Shown here in pieces: positions 44,557 to 54,682 of a stretch of DNA of 64,000 nt. Positions within the stretch are counted from its first letter, which is position 1. Each line of letters starts with the position of its first letter. This stretch comes from Pseudocoprococcus catus (GTDB lineage: Bacteria; Bacillota; Clostridia; Lachnospirales; Lachnospiraceae), in contig NZ_JAAXCM010000064.1 of NCBI RefSeq assembly GCF_019734885.1, forward strand, positions 109,912 to 173,911, read 5' to 3'. The position numbers were made by a program, and so were the translations under genes. Below the pieces are notes generated by a model. That model saw only the letters and a list, made by a program, of their open reading frames with translations, did not search any database and was not told the origin of the DNA.

Positions 44557-45441
44557 TTATAATTTAGGTTTATATTTGACATAGTTTTTCTCAAAGACCA
44601 TATCAATAACAGAACTGTAATCCTTATCACCATATCCCGCCTCAAGTGCCCGGTCGTAGACTTCCCTGATGCCTTCCAGACTTTCTGTCTGAACTCCTTC
44701 CGTCTTTGCCAGCCGACGACAGATATCAATATCCTTGGACATATTCCGGACCGAAAATGTCGTCGTATAATCTTTGTTCTTGATGGCCATCTGACGTTCA
44801 TCAAAATACGCATTCTGACCACCGCCAAAAGACAGGGCCGCTGTAAAACGATCCACATCAATGCCCTGTTTCACAGCCATAGCCAGGGCTTCATTGACAC
44901 CATTCTGAATCTGTGCCAGCAGCGTGGTCTGACAGATCTTCATACCGATGCCCTTGCCGCTGGATCCCATATACAGTACATTTGATCCCATATACTGCAG
45001 GATTGGCTTCACCTGGAAATAAATTTCTTTCTCGCCGCCTACATAAATGCCGATATTGCCCAGCACCGCGGCCGCCTTCGACTTAACAACCGGCGCATCC
45101 AGGAAATGTCCGCCATGAGCCTGGATCATAACACTGATTTTCAATGAAACGGAAGGATCAATGGTGCTCATGTCAATACAGATTTTCGTTGCATTGACGG
45201 CCGGGAGTATTTCTTTATATACTGACAGGGAATCTTCTGATCTCGGCAGCATCGTAATGATCACATCCGAATGTTTTGCTGCATCAATGGCACTGTCACA
45301 GGCGATACCACCTTTTTCCGCCAACCGCTGTACCGGTTCTGTTTTTACGTCATAAATATAGACGTCACCGTCATGTTTTCTGATAATATTATAGCACATG
45401 GCCTCGCCCATAATACCGAGCCCTATAAAACCAATCCTCAA
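44557..45441 (-). CDS. 3-hydroxyisobutyrate dehydrogenase-family oxidoreductase
   Basis: A 294-residue NAD(P)-dependent beta-hydroxyacid dehydrogenase. The Rossmann motif MRIGFIGLGIMGEAM, the substrate-binding stretch DAPVVKSKAAA (usually DAPVSGG) and the catalytic Lys region GSSGKGIGMKIC are visible. The altered DAPVVKS motif makes the exact substrate uncertain; tartronate semialdehyde and 3-hydroxyisobutyrate are the usual options. The gene stands alone. Confidence 0.85.
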   Translation of the reverse strand: MRIGFIGLGIMGEAMCYNIIRKHDGDVYIYDVKTEPVQRLAEKGGIACDSAIDAAKHSDVIITMLPRSEDSLSVYKEILPAVNATKICIDMSTIDPSVSLKISVMIQAHGGHFLDAPVVKSKAAAVLGNIGIYVGGEKEIYFQVKPILQYMGSNVLYMGSSGKGIGMKICQTTLLAQIQNGVNEALAMAVKQGIDVDRFTAALSFGGGQNAYFDERQMAIKNKDYTTTFSVRNMSKDIDICRRLAKTEGVQTESLEGIREVYDRALEAGYGDKDYSSVIDMVFEKNYVKYKPKL

Positions 45442-45534
45442 CTTTATCGCCTCCGTTTATCTCCTGTTATTATCTATATCAAATATCTCATCTGCCTGAA
45501 AATATTTTTCTCTCAATCTAATCCTAATTTGATC

Positions 45535-47946
45535 CTATGCTTTATCTGTCCAGAAATCCTCCACCTGCTGCACGATTGTATTCAGACTGGTCTTACTGCA
45601 ATTGTGCCATTCTCTCGGGAACATTTTTCTGTACTGACTGTAATTAAATCGCTCATCCAATAACGCGATCACGCCTCTGTCCTTCTCCGTTCGGATCACA
45701 CGTCCTGCTGCCTGCAAAACCTTGTTCATCCCCGGATAAAGGTAGGCATATTCAAACCCTCTGCCGGATTTCTCATTGAAATACCGACTTAAAAGCTCTC
45801 TCTCTTCTCCAACTTGCGGCAGTCCTGTCCCGATAATGATGACACCGATCAGCCGGTCTTCTTTCAGATCAATGCCCTCCGAAAAAATACCGCCCATCAC
45901 ACAGAAACCAATAACCGCATCTGCAGCATCCGCCTGAAAAGCATCCAGAAACTTCTGTCTTGCATCTTCACTCATCTCGGATTCCTGCACAACCAGCTGC
46001 AGACCATGGCCTGCCTTCATTAATTCCATTTCCGTAAAAACTTCAAAAACATCCTTCATAAGCTGATATGACGGGAAAAAGACCATATAATTGCCATGCT
46101 TGCCGCGAATAATATCCCGGATATATGCAGCCATCCGTTCATACTCTTTTCTACCCCGCCTTGTATAGCGGCTGCTTACATCTGTTGCCGCTACAAGCAG
46201 ACGGTTTTCCTCCGCAAAAGGTGAATCCACATAAAGATCGTAATCCGATGCTGCTGTATCACTGAGCATTTCTTTGTAGTACTGCACCGGAAGAAGCGTT
46301 GCAGAGAAAAATACGGCTCCGCATCCCTTTGCCAGACGTTCTCCCAGATCTTTGGAAGGATCCACACAGAAAATCTTGATTTCAAAGCTGTCCTCACTTC
46401 GAAGCGCATAGATCAAATAGCGGTCATCCGACCGGTCAAAGGCACATATAAAGCGTCGAATGTCAAAGTAAAATTCCATCAGAACTTCCCTGAGTGGCGC
46501 AGTAACGCCCTCCTTCAGTGTTTCCTCCAGCTGCTCACTGAGCTTCGTCAGGTAAACGATCAGACTGCCGATATTCCCCATCAGCTGGCAGGACTGGTCT
46601 GAAGACTCCCGAAGCGCAGACATGGCCAATATCGAACGATCCATATAAGTGACCAGTCGCCGGTCCACAGCTTTATCTTCCACTGCGTGACGGGCATGGG
46701 TCAATTCAGTCATTGACATCACGGCACTGTACATTTCCCTGGCACGATCCACCAGATTGTGTGCCTCATCGATCAGAAAAAGATAGTCCCCGCTTCTGTC
46801 ACTAAAAAAACGTTTGAGCGCCACATTCGGGTCAAACACATAATTATAATCACCAATGACCGCATCCGCGAATAAAGCCGCATCCAACTGAAACTCAAAG
46901 GGACAAACCTGATGTTTGCCGGCATAAGCCAGGATGCACTCCCTGGTCATCCGGTCTTCTTGGGTGACCAGATCATAAAGGGCTTCATTAATTCTGTCAT
47001 AATGCCCCTTTGCCCTTGGACAGTACTCCGGACTGCACTGAACTTTATCCAGCACGCAGATTTTCTCCTTTGCCGTCAGGGTGATCACCTTCATGGCAAG
47101 TCCCTTATCCTGAAGAAGTCCGAATGTATCTTCCGCAACAGTCCTGGCAATAGTCCTCGCCGTCAAATAGAAAATTGTCTCTGTCAACCCATTTCCCATC
47201 GCCTGAACAGCCGGATAAATGGCGGAAATCGTCTTGCCGGTACCTGTCGGTGCTTCTACAAAAAGCCGCCGATGTCTCAGAATCGTCTGATACACGCCTG
47301 AGACGAGCTTTTTCTGACTCTCTCTGTACTCAAAAGGAAAACTGCCGGCACCAATAGAAAGATTTCTTTTTTTAATCCAGGCTATCTGATGACGCACCCA
47401 GACCGCAAATCTGTCTATCAGTTCAGTATACCATACTTCCAACTCATTTCGTGTCATTTTTTCCCTGAAACGCTGAACTTTCCCCGTCTTCAAATGCACA
47501 TACGTCATCTGGACCTGTATTTCCTCTAAATCCTCTTTTTCTGCATAAAAAAAGGCATAGCACTTTGCCTGTGCCAGATGAACGAGCACAGGCTCTGTGA
47601 TATACCTTAAATTTCTATAAGTACCTTTGATTTCATCAATTGTCACAACTTCTTTCAGTCCCAGCTCGCCGCTTTCATCCGCTGCCATCTCAGTTTCTGT
47701 TATGACACCATCGGCACGTCCCTCAACAGTAATCGCCAGCGTCTCATCCATTTCTGTCGTATGCTTCAGAGACACCTCTGCCCTGTAAGAAGGCCCGGCC
47801 TCTTTTTGAAGTTTTCGATGCATCAGGCCACCCTGCTGCATTGCATCCATTTCTCCAAACGCGCCGGAAACGGTATCAATGTCTCCAGATCTGAGAATAA
47901 ACTCCACAAGCCGGCGAACGGAAACGGTGACTGTTTTTTGTGACAT
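45535..47946 (-). CDS. Rad3/DinG-type helicase with N-terminal nuclease-like domain
   Basis: An 803-residue protein. The first 200 residues show a PD-(D/E)XK (Cas4/RecB-like) pattern: EGRADGVI, then IDEIKGTYR, then HLAQAKCYAFFY. The helicase part has Walker A APTGTGKTISAIYP, the iron-sulfur cysteine cluster (CVLDKVQCSPEYC, CPFE), DEAH in FLIDEAHNLVD, and the C-terminal motif AAGRVIRTEKDRG. It should unwind 5'-3' DNA and perhaps nick or trim it. The ATG at 47946 follows AAGGAG; an upstream ATG at 47982 lies inside the fold-back element. Repair or recombination is the likely role. Confidence 0.88.
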   Translation of the reverse strand: MSQKTVTVSVRRLVEFILRSGDIDTVSGAFGEMDAMQQGGLMHRKLQKEAGPSYRAEVSLKHTTEMDETLAITVEGRADGVITETEMAADESGELGLKEVVTIDEIKGTYRNLRYITEPVLVHLAQAKCYAFFYAEKEDLEEIQVQMTYVHLKTGKVQRFREKMTRNELEVWYTELIDRFAVWVRHQIAWIKKRNLSIGAGSFPFEYRESQKKLVSGVYQTILRHRRLFVEAPTGTGKTISAIYPAVQAMGNGLTETIFYLTARTIARTVAEDTFGLLQDKGLAMKVITLTAKEKICVLDKVQCSPEYCPRAKGHYDRINEALYDLVTQEDRMTRECILAYAGKHQVCPFEFQLDAALFADAVIGDYNYVFDPNVALKRFFSDRSGDYLFLIDEAHNLVDRAREMYSAVMSMTELTHARHAVEDKAVDRRLVTYMDRSILAMSALRESSDQSCQLMGNIGSLIVYLTKLSEQLEETLKEGVTAPLREVLMEFYFDIRRFICAFDRSDDRYLIYALRSEDSFEIKIFCVDPSKDLGERLAKGCGAVFFSATLLPVQYYKEMLSDTAASDYDLYVDSPFAEENRLLVAATDVSSRYTRRGRKEYERMAAYIRDIIRGKHGNYMVFFPSYQLMKDVFEVFTEMELMKAGHGLQLVVQESEMSEDARQKFLDAFQADAADAVIGFCVMGGIFSEGIDLKEDRLIGVIIIGTGLPQVGEERELLSRYFNEKSGRGFEYAYLYPGMNKVLQAAGRVIRTEKDRGVIALLDERFNYSQYRKMFPREWHNCSKTSLNTIVQQVEDFWTDKA

Positions 47947-47961
47947 TTTGTTTCTCCTTTT

Positions 47962-48114
47962 TAGACGCTGTCGTGCGGTCATCTATTCCAATTCAGGCAC
48001 GCTCGCACTGCACAGCACTGTCAGCGGTACATAAAGCGCCAAAATACGCCGCTTAAGTACCGGACGTGCTGTAAGCACCTGATTTGGAATAGATGACCGT
48101 TCGACAGCTGTCTA
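47962..48114. repeat. Fold-back element, family A, copy 3
   Basis: Arms TTAGAC-GCTGTCG and CGGTCATCTATTCCAA recur inverted on the right. The core (47993-48082) starts CAGGCACGCTC, has GGTACATAAAGCG/CGCTTAAGTACC in the centre and ends GTAAGCACCTG, the same orientation as copy 1. As in bioY, it lies directly ahead of a ribosome site. The rest of 47947-48191 holds no gene. Confidence 0.75.
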
Positions 48115-48191
48115 TGAAAGCTTTAAGATAACAGCAAAATGCCACAAAAGTGCTTATTTATGGCAGCTTTACTGAATTTATCTCATTAAAT

Positions 48192-49250
48192 TTATCGATT
48201 CATATATTCCTTTAGGAACGCAAATAATGCTTCCATCTGTTCGTCTGTTCCGATGGTGACTCGCAGGTAATTGTTGATGCGCGGTTTATCGAAGTAGCGG
48301 ACATAGATATCTTTTTCGCGAAGGGCTGCAAAGAGTTCTTTGGCCGGATAGTCCGGATGAGTGACGAAAATGAAGTTGGCACCCGGTTCCGGATAAGTAA
48401 ATCCAAGATCTGTAAATGCCTGTTTGGCTTTTTCCCTGGTTGCTCTGATCTTCGCAGTGCATGCTTTGAAGTAAACATCATCTCTGACAGCTTCTACACC
48501 GAGAGCCAGTGCAGTTTGACTCATTGTATAGGAATTGAAGGAGTACTTCACATCATTCATGGCCTTGATCAGCTCAGGATGACCGATGGCATAACCGATT
48601 CTCATTCCCGCCATGGAACGTGACTTTGAAAATGTCTGCACGATCAGCAGATTTTCGTAGTCATCCAACAGACTCAGGGCACTTTCGCCGGCAAAATCTA
48701 TGTATGCTTCATCAACAATGACAATCACATCCTGATTGTGGTCCAGAATCTCTCGGATCACAGATAAGTCCTCATAGTGGGAAGTCGGTGCATTCGGATT
48801 CGGGAAAATCACACCGCCGTTGTCCGGATAATAATCCTGCGGACAAATGGAAAAATCCTCTTTCAGTGGCTTTGTCTCATACGGCACCTTAAAAAGATCC
48901 GCCCATACCGGATAAAAAGAATAGGTAATATCCGGGAAAAAGATCGGCTTATCTGAATTAAAAAATGTCATAAAGGCAATGGCCAGCACATCATCAGAGC
49001 CCACACCGGTAAATACCTGGTCTTTTCCTACATGATAATAATCTGCCAGTGCGCCAACCAGAGTTCCCGCTGTCGGATCTGGGTAAAGTCTCAATCTGTC
49101 TTCATCAAAATGATCCAATACATCCCGCACACCCGGTGCCGGAGGGTATGGATTCTCATTCGTGTTCAGTTTGATCATATTCGGTCTGTTCGGCTGTTCT
49201 CCCGGTGTATAGGGTACAACTGAACGAATTTTATCCTGCCATGCTTTCAT
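48192..49250 (-). CDS. hisC: Histidinol-phosphate aminotransferase
   Basis: A 352-residue class-I/II PLP enzyme for the seventh step of histidine synthesis. Visible: LNTNENPYPPAPGV near the start (typical HisC substrate region), VGSDDVLAIAFMTF, the PLP-binding Asp in VIVDEAYIDFAG, the Schiff-base Lys in QTFSKSRSMAGMRIGYA and the C-terminal Arg in NYLRVTIG. The ATG at 49250 has AGAGGTGACC upstream; an in-frame upstream ATG has no site. It follows another aminotransferase by 17 bases. No other his gene is in the window. Confidence 0.92.
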   Translation of the reverse strand: MKAWQDKIRSVVPYTPGEQPNRPNMIKLNTNENPYPPAPGVRDVLDHFDEDRLRLYPDPTAGTLVGALADYYHVGKDQVFTGVGSDDVLAIAFMTFFNSDKPIFFPDITYSFYPVWADLFKVPYETKPLKEDFSICPQDYYPDNGGVIFPNPNAPTSHYEDLSVIREILDHNQDVIVIVDEAYIDFAGESALSLLDDYENLLIVQTFSKSRSMAGMRIGYAIGHPELIKAMNDVKYSFNSYTMSQTALALGVEAVRDDVYFKACTAKIRATREKAKQAFTDLGFTYPEPGANFIFVTHPDYPAKELFAALREKDIYVRYFDKPRINNYLRVTIGTDEQMEALFAFLKEYMNR

Positions 49251-49267
49251 CTCGGTCACCTCTTCCT

Positions 49268-50461
49268 CTATCTCATTGCTTTGCATGCTTCTGCCAATCT
49301 CTCAAAGGCCGGGAAAGAACGCTTGATCATCTCAGTGGATACACAATAAGCCAGACGCACATAGCCCGGGCATCCAAAACTTGAGGCATCCACCATCAGA
49401 ATATGCTGTTTCTTGCCTTCTTCTACAAAAGCGGCATAATCTTCAATCGGTGATTTCACAAAAAGATAAAAGGCCCCCTGTGGCTTCAGACATTCAAAGC
49501 CAAGCGCTGTCAGATGCTCATAAAGCATCTTTCTGTTCTGATCGTAAACTTCAATCTGAGGGCGCTCATTCAGGCACTCTTTGATGACAAGCTGCATCAG
49601 GGATGGGGCATTCACGCTGCCGATTCTGTTCGTTGTGATCAGTCCGGCTTTTACTTCTTCATAATAATCCATCTTCGGTGAAACAGCGATATAGCCAATA
49701 CGCTCTCCCGGAAGAGAAAGTGATTTGCTGAAAGAGTAAACAATCAGACAGTTTTTGACATGGGCCGGCATAAACGGCAGCTGGTTATCATCATAAACAA
49801 GCTCTCTGTATGGTTCATCTGAAATCACATACAGCGGATGCCCGATGCGCGTTTCGGCCCGCTCCAGTGCCTTCTGCAGCTGGTCCAGAGTGTCTCCTGA
49901 ATAGATGACGCCGGTTGGATTATTCGGATTGTTGACAATGATCAGCTTCGTCTTCTCCGTGATCACTGCATCCAATCCGTCAATATTAATCTGGAAGGTC
50001 TCTGTGTCTGCCGGCACTGCCTTTAAAACACCGCCTGCGGTGATGACATAGTTCCTGTATTCGCCAAAGAAAGGTGCAAAGACGACCACTTCATCACCGC
50101 TGTCCAGAAAAAGATTCAGAATATCATTGATACCGGAAGCAGCGCCGACTGTCATAATGATATCTTCCATTTTATATTGCCACTGGAAACGCTCATTCAG
50201 ATTATCCGCCACAGCCTGTCTGACTTCCTCATAGCCGGAATTGCTCATATAGCCATGCACAAAAAGCGGATCCTCTGTATCCAGGATTTTGATAATCGAC
50301 GATTTGACAGCGTCCGGTGCCGGAACACTTGGATTGCCCAGGCTGTAATCATAGACATTCTCAGCGCCCACCTTTTTGGCCATTTCCTTGCCTTCTTCGA
50401 ATAATTTACGGATAATAGAGCTTCCTGCAACAAGCGGCTCCATTCTTTTTGCAATAACCAT
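49268..50461 (-). CDS. Pyridoxal-phosphate aminotransferase, class I/II
   Basis: A 397-residue enzyme like aspartate or aromatic aminotransferases. PLP motifs: TVGAASGINDILN, NNPNNPTGVIYSGD, VISDEPYRELVYDD and the Schiff-base Lys in YSFSKSLSLPGERIGY. The amino donor cannot be read directly. The ATG at 50461 follows GGAGG; a longer reading has no ribosome site. It is in a two-gene unit with hisC. A broad-specificity transaminase is most likely. Confidence 0.85.
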   Translation of the reverse strand: MVIAKRMEPLVAGSSIIRKLFEEGKEMAKKVGAENVYDYSLGNPSVPAPDAVKSSIIKILDTEDPLFVHGYMSNSGYEEVRQAVADNLNERFQWQYKMEDIIMTVGAASGINDILNLFLDSGDEVVVFAPFFGEYRNYVITAGGVLKAVPADTETFQINIDGLDAVITEKTKLIIVNNPNNPTGVIYSGDTLDQLQKALERAETRIGHPLYVISDEPYRELVYDDNQLPFMPAHVKNCLIVYSFSKSLSLPGERIGYIAVSPKMDYYEEVKAGLITTNRIGSVNAPSLMQLVIKECLNERPQIEVYDQNRKMLYEHLTALGFECLKPQGAFYLFVKSPIEDYAAFVEEGKKQHILMVDASSFGCPGYVRLAYCVSTEMIKRSFPAFERLAEACKAMR

Positions 50462-50600
50462 GATAATTTCCTCCATCCAGTCTTGTTGCCGCCACCACTT
50501 TAATTCGGCGCACAACTAAATTAAATCGTCTTTTATCATATCAAATAATATGCATAAGTACAAGTCTATCTCTTTTGAAAATTCGGTTTCAACGCAGCCA

Positions 50601-51980
50601 TCAATGCATAAACAGTCGGATCAGGAAATCAAAGACTTTGTTATACGGCTGATAGCGCATCGGAAGATCCATCCATGTCTTCTTGTCGACAATGCTCTTA
50701 TAATGACTGAAGGTATCGAAACCGGTCTTGCCATGGTAAGACCCCATGCCGCTCTCCCCAAAACCGCCGAAGCCCATCTCACTTGTCGCCAGGTGAATCA
50801 CCGTATCATTAATACAGCCACCGCCAAAGCCGCAATTTGTCATCACACGATCGGCATTGGCCTTGCTCTCCGTAAACATATACAAGGCGAGCGGATGCTC
50901 TCTGCGATTGATCTGGCTGATCACCGCATCCAGTGAATGGAAGGTCATCACCGGCAGAATCGGTCCGAATATTTCTTCCTGCATCACGGCATCTTCAAAT
51001 GTCACTTGATCCATGATCGTCGGTGCAATCTGAAGGAGTGTGCTATCACACTCGCCACCTGCGACAACCTTCGTCGGATCGATCAGTCCAATCAGACGTC
51101 TGAAATGCTTCTCATTGACAATGCGGCCGTAATCGGCATTCGCCAGCGGATCGTCTCCAAACTGCTTCCTGATCTGTTTCTTCATCTCGTCAACAAGTAC
51201 ATCCTTAACCAAAGCTGCGCAGTACACATAATCCGGTGCCACACAGGTCTGACCGCAGTTCAGATATTTGCCAAAGACAATACGTCTGGCCGCCAGCTTT
51301 ATATTGGCTGTCTCGTCAACGATACACGGGCTTTTGCCTCCGAGCTCCAATGTCACCGGTGTCAGATGCTTCGCCGCATGTGCCATCACTTCTTTACCTA
51401 CTGCCTGACTGCCCGTAAAAAAGATATAATCAAACTTTTCCTTTAACAACCACTGATTCTCTTTACGTCCGCCGTTCACAACCGCAACGTATTTTTTTGG
51501 CAGACATTCCGATATGATCTTCGCCATGATCTCACTCGTAAAAGGCGAGTAGGCACTCGGCTTAACAATCGCTGTATTGCCTGCTGCCAGTGCGTCCACA
51601 AGAGGCTCCATCGTCAGAAGGAACGGATAATTCCACGGACTCATGATCAATGTCACCCCATATGGCGACGGCTTTCTGAAGCTTCTGGACGCGAACTGGG
51701 CCAGCGGTGTCCGCACCGTCTGATCCTTGCCAAACTGCCGCATATGTTTAAGCATATAGCTGATCTCTGCCAGCACCATGCCGGTTTCACACATATACGC
51801 TTCAGATGCGCTTTTACCGAGATCCAGTCTGAGTGCCCGATTGATCTCATCCTCATGTGCCATAATGCTGATCTGCAGCCGCCGCAGAGCAATCTCACGA
51901 AATGCCATATGCTGCGTTTTTCCTGTATAAAAGAACCTGCGCTGCCTATTGACCAGTGTTCTGATTTCTCTCTGTTCCAT
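50601..51980 (-). CDS. Aldehyde dehydrogenase (class 3-like)
   Basis: A 459-residue NAD(P)+-dependent enzyme. Conserved parts: SPWNYPFLLTMEPLVDALAAGN, FTGSQAVGKEVM, the catalytic Glu in LELGGKSPCIV and the nucleophile Cys in YLNCGQTCVAPDYV. The length and the C-terminal GFGESGMGSYHGKTGFDTFSH tail match the ALDH3/coniferyl-aldehyde group. It should oxidise medium or long-chain aldehydes. The ATG at 51980 follows AAGGGGGAATT; a GTG at 52001 is an alternative. Monocistronic by spacing. Confidence 0.9.
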   Translation of the reverse strand: MEQREIRTLVNRQRRFFYTGKTQHMAFREIALRRLQISIMAHEDEINRALRLDLGKSASEAYMCETGMVLAEISYMLKHMRQFGKDQTVRTPLAQFASRSFRKPSPYGVTLIMSPWNYPFLLTMEPLVDALAAGNTAIVKPSAYSPFTSEIMAKIISECLPKKYVAVVNGGRKENQWLLKEKFDYIFFTGSQAVGKEVMAHAAKHLTPVTLELGGKSPCIVDETANIKLAARRIVFGKYLNCGQTCVAPDYVYCAALVKDVLVDEMKKQIRKQFGDDPLANADYGRIVNEKHFRRLIGLIDPTKVVAGGECDSTLLQIAPTIMDQVTFEDAVMQEEIFGPILPVMTFHSLDAVISQINRREHPLALYMFTESKANADRVMTNCGFGGGCINDTVIHLATSEMGFGGFGESGMGSYHGKTGFDTFSHYKSIVDKKTWMDLPMRYQPYNKVFDFLIRLFMH

Positions 51981-52056
51981 CCCCAATTCCCCCTTACGCA
52001 CCTTCTGTTTCTATAAAAAAAACACGATCAGCACATGTATATTTCATTCTTTTTTT

Positions 52057-52869
52057 TTACTGAATCTGACTGATTGCGTCTTCTGTCAAATCCTGAAACG
52101 GAATATTTTCTTCATTGCCGACATTCTCACTGATCCATTGATCAAAAGCATCCTTGTCGAGCGGCTCGCCGGTTTCACTGCCATCCGGCGCCTCCAGGTA
52201 ATACACAATACCATCCCCGTCTTTGTCCGCATCATCCGGGAAGGCTTCCCCGTTATAATTGACATCGGATAAAGATTTATCCCAGGCATCGACAAAGTAT
52301 TCGGCCCGGTAGCTGTCATTGGCCGCATCATAAGTATAAAACATATACGGCCAGAACTCACCGGCATAGCCCTGATTATGCGAAATACCGGCTCCAATCG
52401 TTGCATTGTCATAAAATGTCAGCATCGGAAACTGTGAGAGTTCCTCATACAATTCACCGCTTGCTTCATCGTAATCATAAATCTTCGCTGTCATTGATGC
52501 CATGCTTGTTGTCGTATAGTAGAAAACAAGCTCTTCTCTGTCGTCATGATCGACATCGTAAACAGCAAATTTGTTGCCTGACATCTCACCACTGATGTCA
52601 TCTCTCAATTCTGATCCGTCCGGCAAAATATGATTCTGATAAATATTTTCCAATGCTGCCTGATAGGCTTTGATTCTTGATGCACGGTCTGCCTGCACCG
52701 TCGTCTCTGTCTCGATTGCTTCAGCTGTCTCCACCTGAGAGGCCGCAACTGTTTCTGTCATTGTTGCCGGTGCCGTACTTTCCACGGTCTCCTTCTGACC
52801 TGCACCACAGCCTGCCAGGCTTACTATCACCAATGTTGTCATCATCCCTGTGATTACTCTCTTTTTCAT
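52057..52869 (-). CDS. Lipoprotein of unknown function
   Basis: A 270-residue exported lipoprotein: a lipobox is seen in VIVSLAGCGAG, so Cys21 should be lipid-modified. A Thr/Glu-rich low-complexity spacer (ESTAPATMTETVAASQVETA) is followed by a soluble domain with many Asp/Tyr residues (VYDVDHDDREELVFYYT, DADKDGDGIVYYLEAPDG). The acidic stretches could bind calcium but no proper EF-hand loop is evident. No named family recognised. Confidence 0.8.
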   Translation of the reverse strand: MKKRVITGMMTTLVIVSLAGCGAGQKETVESTAPATMTETVAASQVETAEAIETETTVQADRASRIKAYQAALENIYQNHILPDGSELRDDISGEMSGNKFAVYDVDHDDREELVFYYTTTSMASMTAKIYDYDEASGELYEELSQFPMLTFYDNATIGAGISHNQGYAGEFWPYMFYTYDAANDSYRAEYFVDAWDKSLSDVNYNGEAFPDDADKDGDGIVYYLEAPDGSETGEPLDKDAFDQWISENVGNEENIPFQDLTEDAISQIQ

Positions 52870-52890
52870 TTTTCTATTTTCTCCCCCGGA

Positions 52891-53862
52891 TTATTGATAA
52901 TCAAACCTGCCGTCATTTTTTTCTTCAAGTGCCTTGATGATATCCAGCGCCAACGCATTGTATGGCGTCGGAATTTCCAACTGCTTTCCAAGTCGGAGGA
53001 GCACTCCCGAAAACATATCCACTTCTGTATGCCGCTTTGCATCCAGATCCTGAAGTGTTGAGAAGCGGGCCTTCGGCGAAACCGTCCTGCTGTCAAAGCT
53101 CGCCGCCTTTTCCTCCCGGATATCGATGCCGACGGCCAGGGCCACTGCCACTACCTCGTCCTTTAATTTTGTACTGATATCCATCACATACGCACTGTCT
53201 CTGTAACCGCCCAGACCACATCCAATGATGGCCTGCGGCAGATTCATACTGATATTCAGGGCATATTTCGCCCATATTTTTTTGAGGATATCTTCTGAAA
53301 TATGGAATCGCACACCGGAATCATTGAAAAGATTCTCTATTGCCGCAACACGCCACGACAGGCTGCCGTCTGCCTCCCCAAAATAAACACCCTCCGTCAC
53401 TTCCGGATTAAAACGGACGCAATGGCCGGTGCGCTCAGATGCGATTTTGATCATCGAATACATCATATGCTGCATGCCGATCCGGTGGCCAATGATCTCT
53501 TCACTGTCAACACCGTTCATCACACTCATCACGATCGTCTCATCATCAACGATCTGTTCAATGGCATCCAGACTTCCTTCAAGACTGCCGTATTTGACAG
53601 CTACAATCAGAAGATCGGCACCTTTAGCCTCCTCAGGCGTCTTGACACAAAGTGACAGCTGACCGTCATTGATTATCAGGCCTTCATTTTCCAGCCGCTC
53701 TTTTCTGCTGCCTTCTGCGATAATCCAGAGGTTTTCACCAAGCTTTGGCGCAAGGCCCGCAATTAAATAGCAGCCCACTGCACCGGCGCCAAGAACAGCC
53801 ACTGTCTGAATCCTTTTATTTAAATGCTCCATCTCATTGTCCTGTTGATTTGAAATAATCAT
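52891..53862 (-). CDS. Ketopantoate reductase-family oxidoreductase
   Basis: A 323-residue member of the ApbA/PanE family. The Rossmann motif VAVLGAGAVGCYLIAGL is near residue 20, with the conserved KIWAKYALNISMNLPQAI and SFDSRTVSPKARFSTLQDLDAKRHTEVDMF blocks in the C-terminal catalytic domain. It would reduce 2-dehydropantoate with NADPH in CoA synthesis, but many family members act on other substrates and no pan genes are nearby. AGGAGG precedes the start; an in-frame ATG at 53832 is possible. Confidence 0.82.
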   Translation of the reverse strand: MIISNQQDNEMEHLNKRIQTVAVLGAGAVGCYLIAGLAPKLGENLWIIAEGSRKERLENEGLIINDGQLSLCVKTPEEAKGADLLIVAVKYGSLEGSLDAIEQIVDDETIVMSVMNGVDSEEIIGHRIGMQHMMYSMIKIASERTGHCVRFNPEVTEGVYFGEADGSLSWRVAAIENLFNDSGVRFHISEDILKKIWAKYALNISMNLPQAIIGCGLGGYRDSAYVMDISTKLKDEVVAVALAVGIDIREEKAASFDSRTVSPKARFSTLQDLDAKRHTEVDMFSGVLLRLGKQLEIPTPYNALALDIIKALEEKNDGRFDYQ

Positions 53863-53974
53863 ATCTGTCTTTATCCTCCTGCCACTTCAAACGGATGTCC
53901 TGTCTCTATTCTATCTCTGTCTCTATTCTATCACATAACGGGCACCGTGAATACGCTTCGTCTGAACAGATCCA

Positions 53975-54679
53975 CTACCACTCAATTGTATCGACTGAAA
54001 GCGGCTTCTCGTTGCGATATTCTCGCCCGACACGACCATTCTTGATCTCAATGACATGGTCCGCCATCGGTGTAATTGCGGAGTTATGTGTAATGACGAT
54101 AACTGTCATCTTCTTATCCCAGCAGGTTTGCTGCAGTAATTTCAATATCTGCTTTCCTGTCTGATAATCCAGTGCACCCGTCGGCTCATCACACAATAGC
54201 AGCTTCGGATTCTTAGCCAAAGCTCTTGCAATTGCGACGCGCTGCTGCTCCCCGCCGGATAGCTGTGACGGGAAATTATCTTTGCGCGCTGTCAGTCCGA
54301 CTTCCTCCAGCACCAGCTCTGCATCCAGAGGCTCCTTGCAAATCTGGGCAGCCAGTTCCACGTTTTCCTTTGCCGTCAGATTCTGCACCAGATTATAAAA
54401 CTGAAAAACAAAGCCGATGGCATCTCTTCGATATTTTGTTAAAGCCTTTGCGGAATATTCGGCAATATTGTTGTCGTTGACCCACACCTCACCGCTAGTG
54501 GCCTGATCCATCCCGCCAAGAATATTCAAAACAGTTGTTTTACCGGCACCGCTCGGCCCTACGATAACTACAAATTCTCCACGTTCAATGGAAAAATTGA
54601 TACCGTCCACTGCCTTGATCTCAACTTCTCCCATCCGATATATTTTACGCACATCTTTTAGTTCAATAAACCCGGGCAT
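53975..54679 (-). CDS. ABC transporter ATP-binding protein (MacB/LolD type) without a permease
   Basis: A 234-residue ATPase. Walker [18 protein letters not shown]-loop FVFQFYNL, signature [15 protein letters not shown], Walker [13 protein letters not shown] and H-loop [10 protein letters not shown] are intact. The family normally pairs with a FtsX-type permease (export, lipoprotein release or mechanotransmission). None is present on either side: upstream is the nucleotidase (3-base gap), downstream the PanE-like gene. It may serve a permease encoded elsewhere. Confidence 0.9.
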   Translation of the reverse strand: MPGFIELKDVRKIYRMGEVEIKAVDGINFSIERGEFVVIVGPSGAGKTTVLNILGGMDQATSGEVWVNDNNIAEYSAKALTKYRRDAIGFVFQFYNLVQNLTAKENVELAAQICKEPLDAELVLEEVGLTARKDNFPSQLSGGEQQRVAIARALAKNPKLLLCDEPTGALDYQTGKQILKLLQQTCWDKKMTVIVITHNSAITPMADHVIEIKNGRVGREYRNEKPLSVDTIEW

Positions 54680-54682
54680 TGC

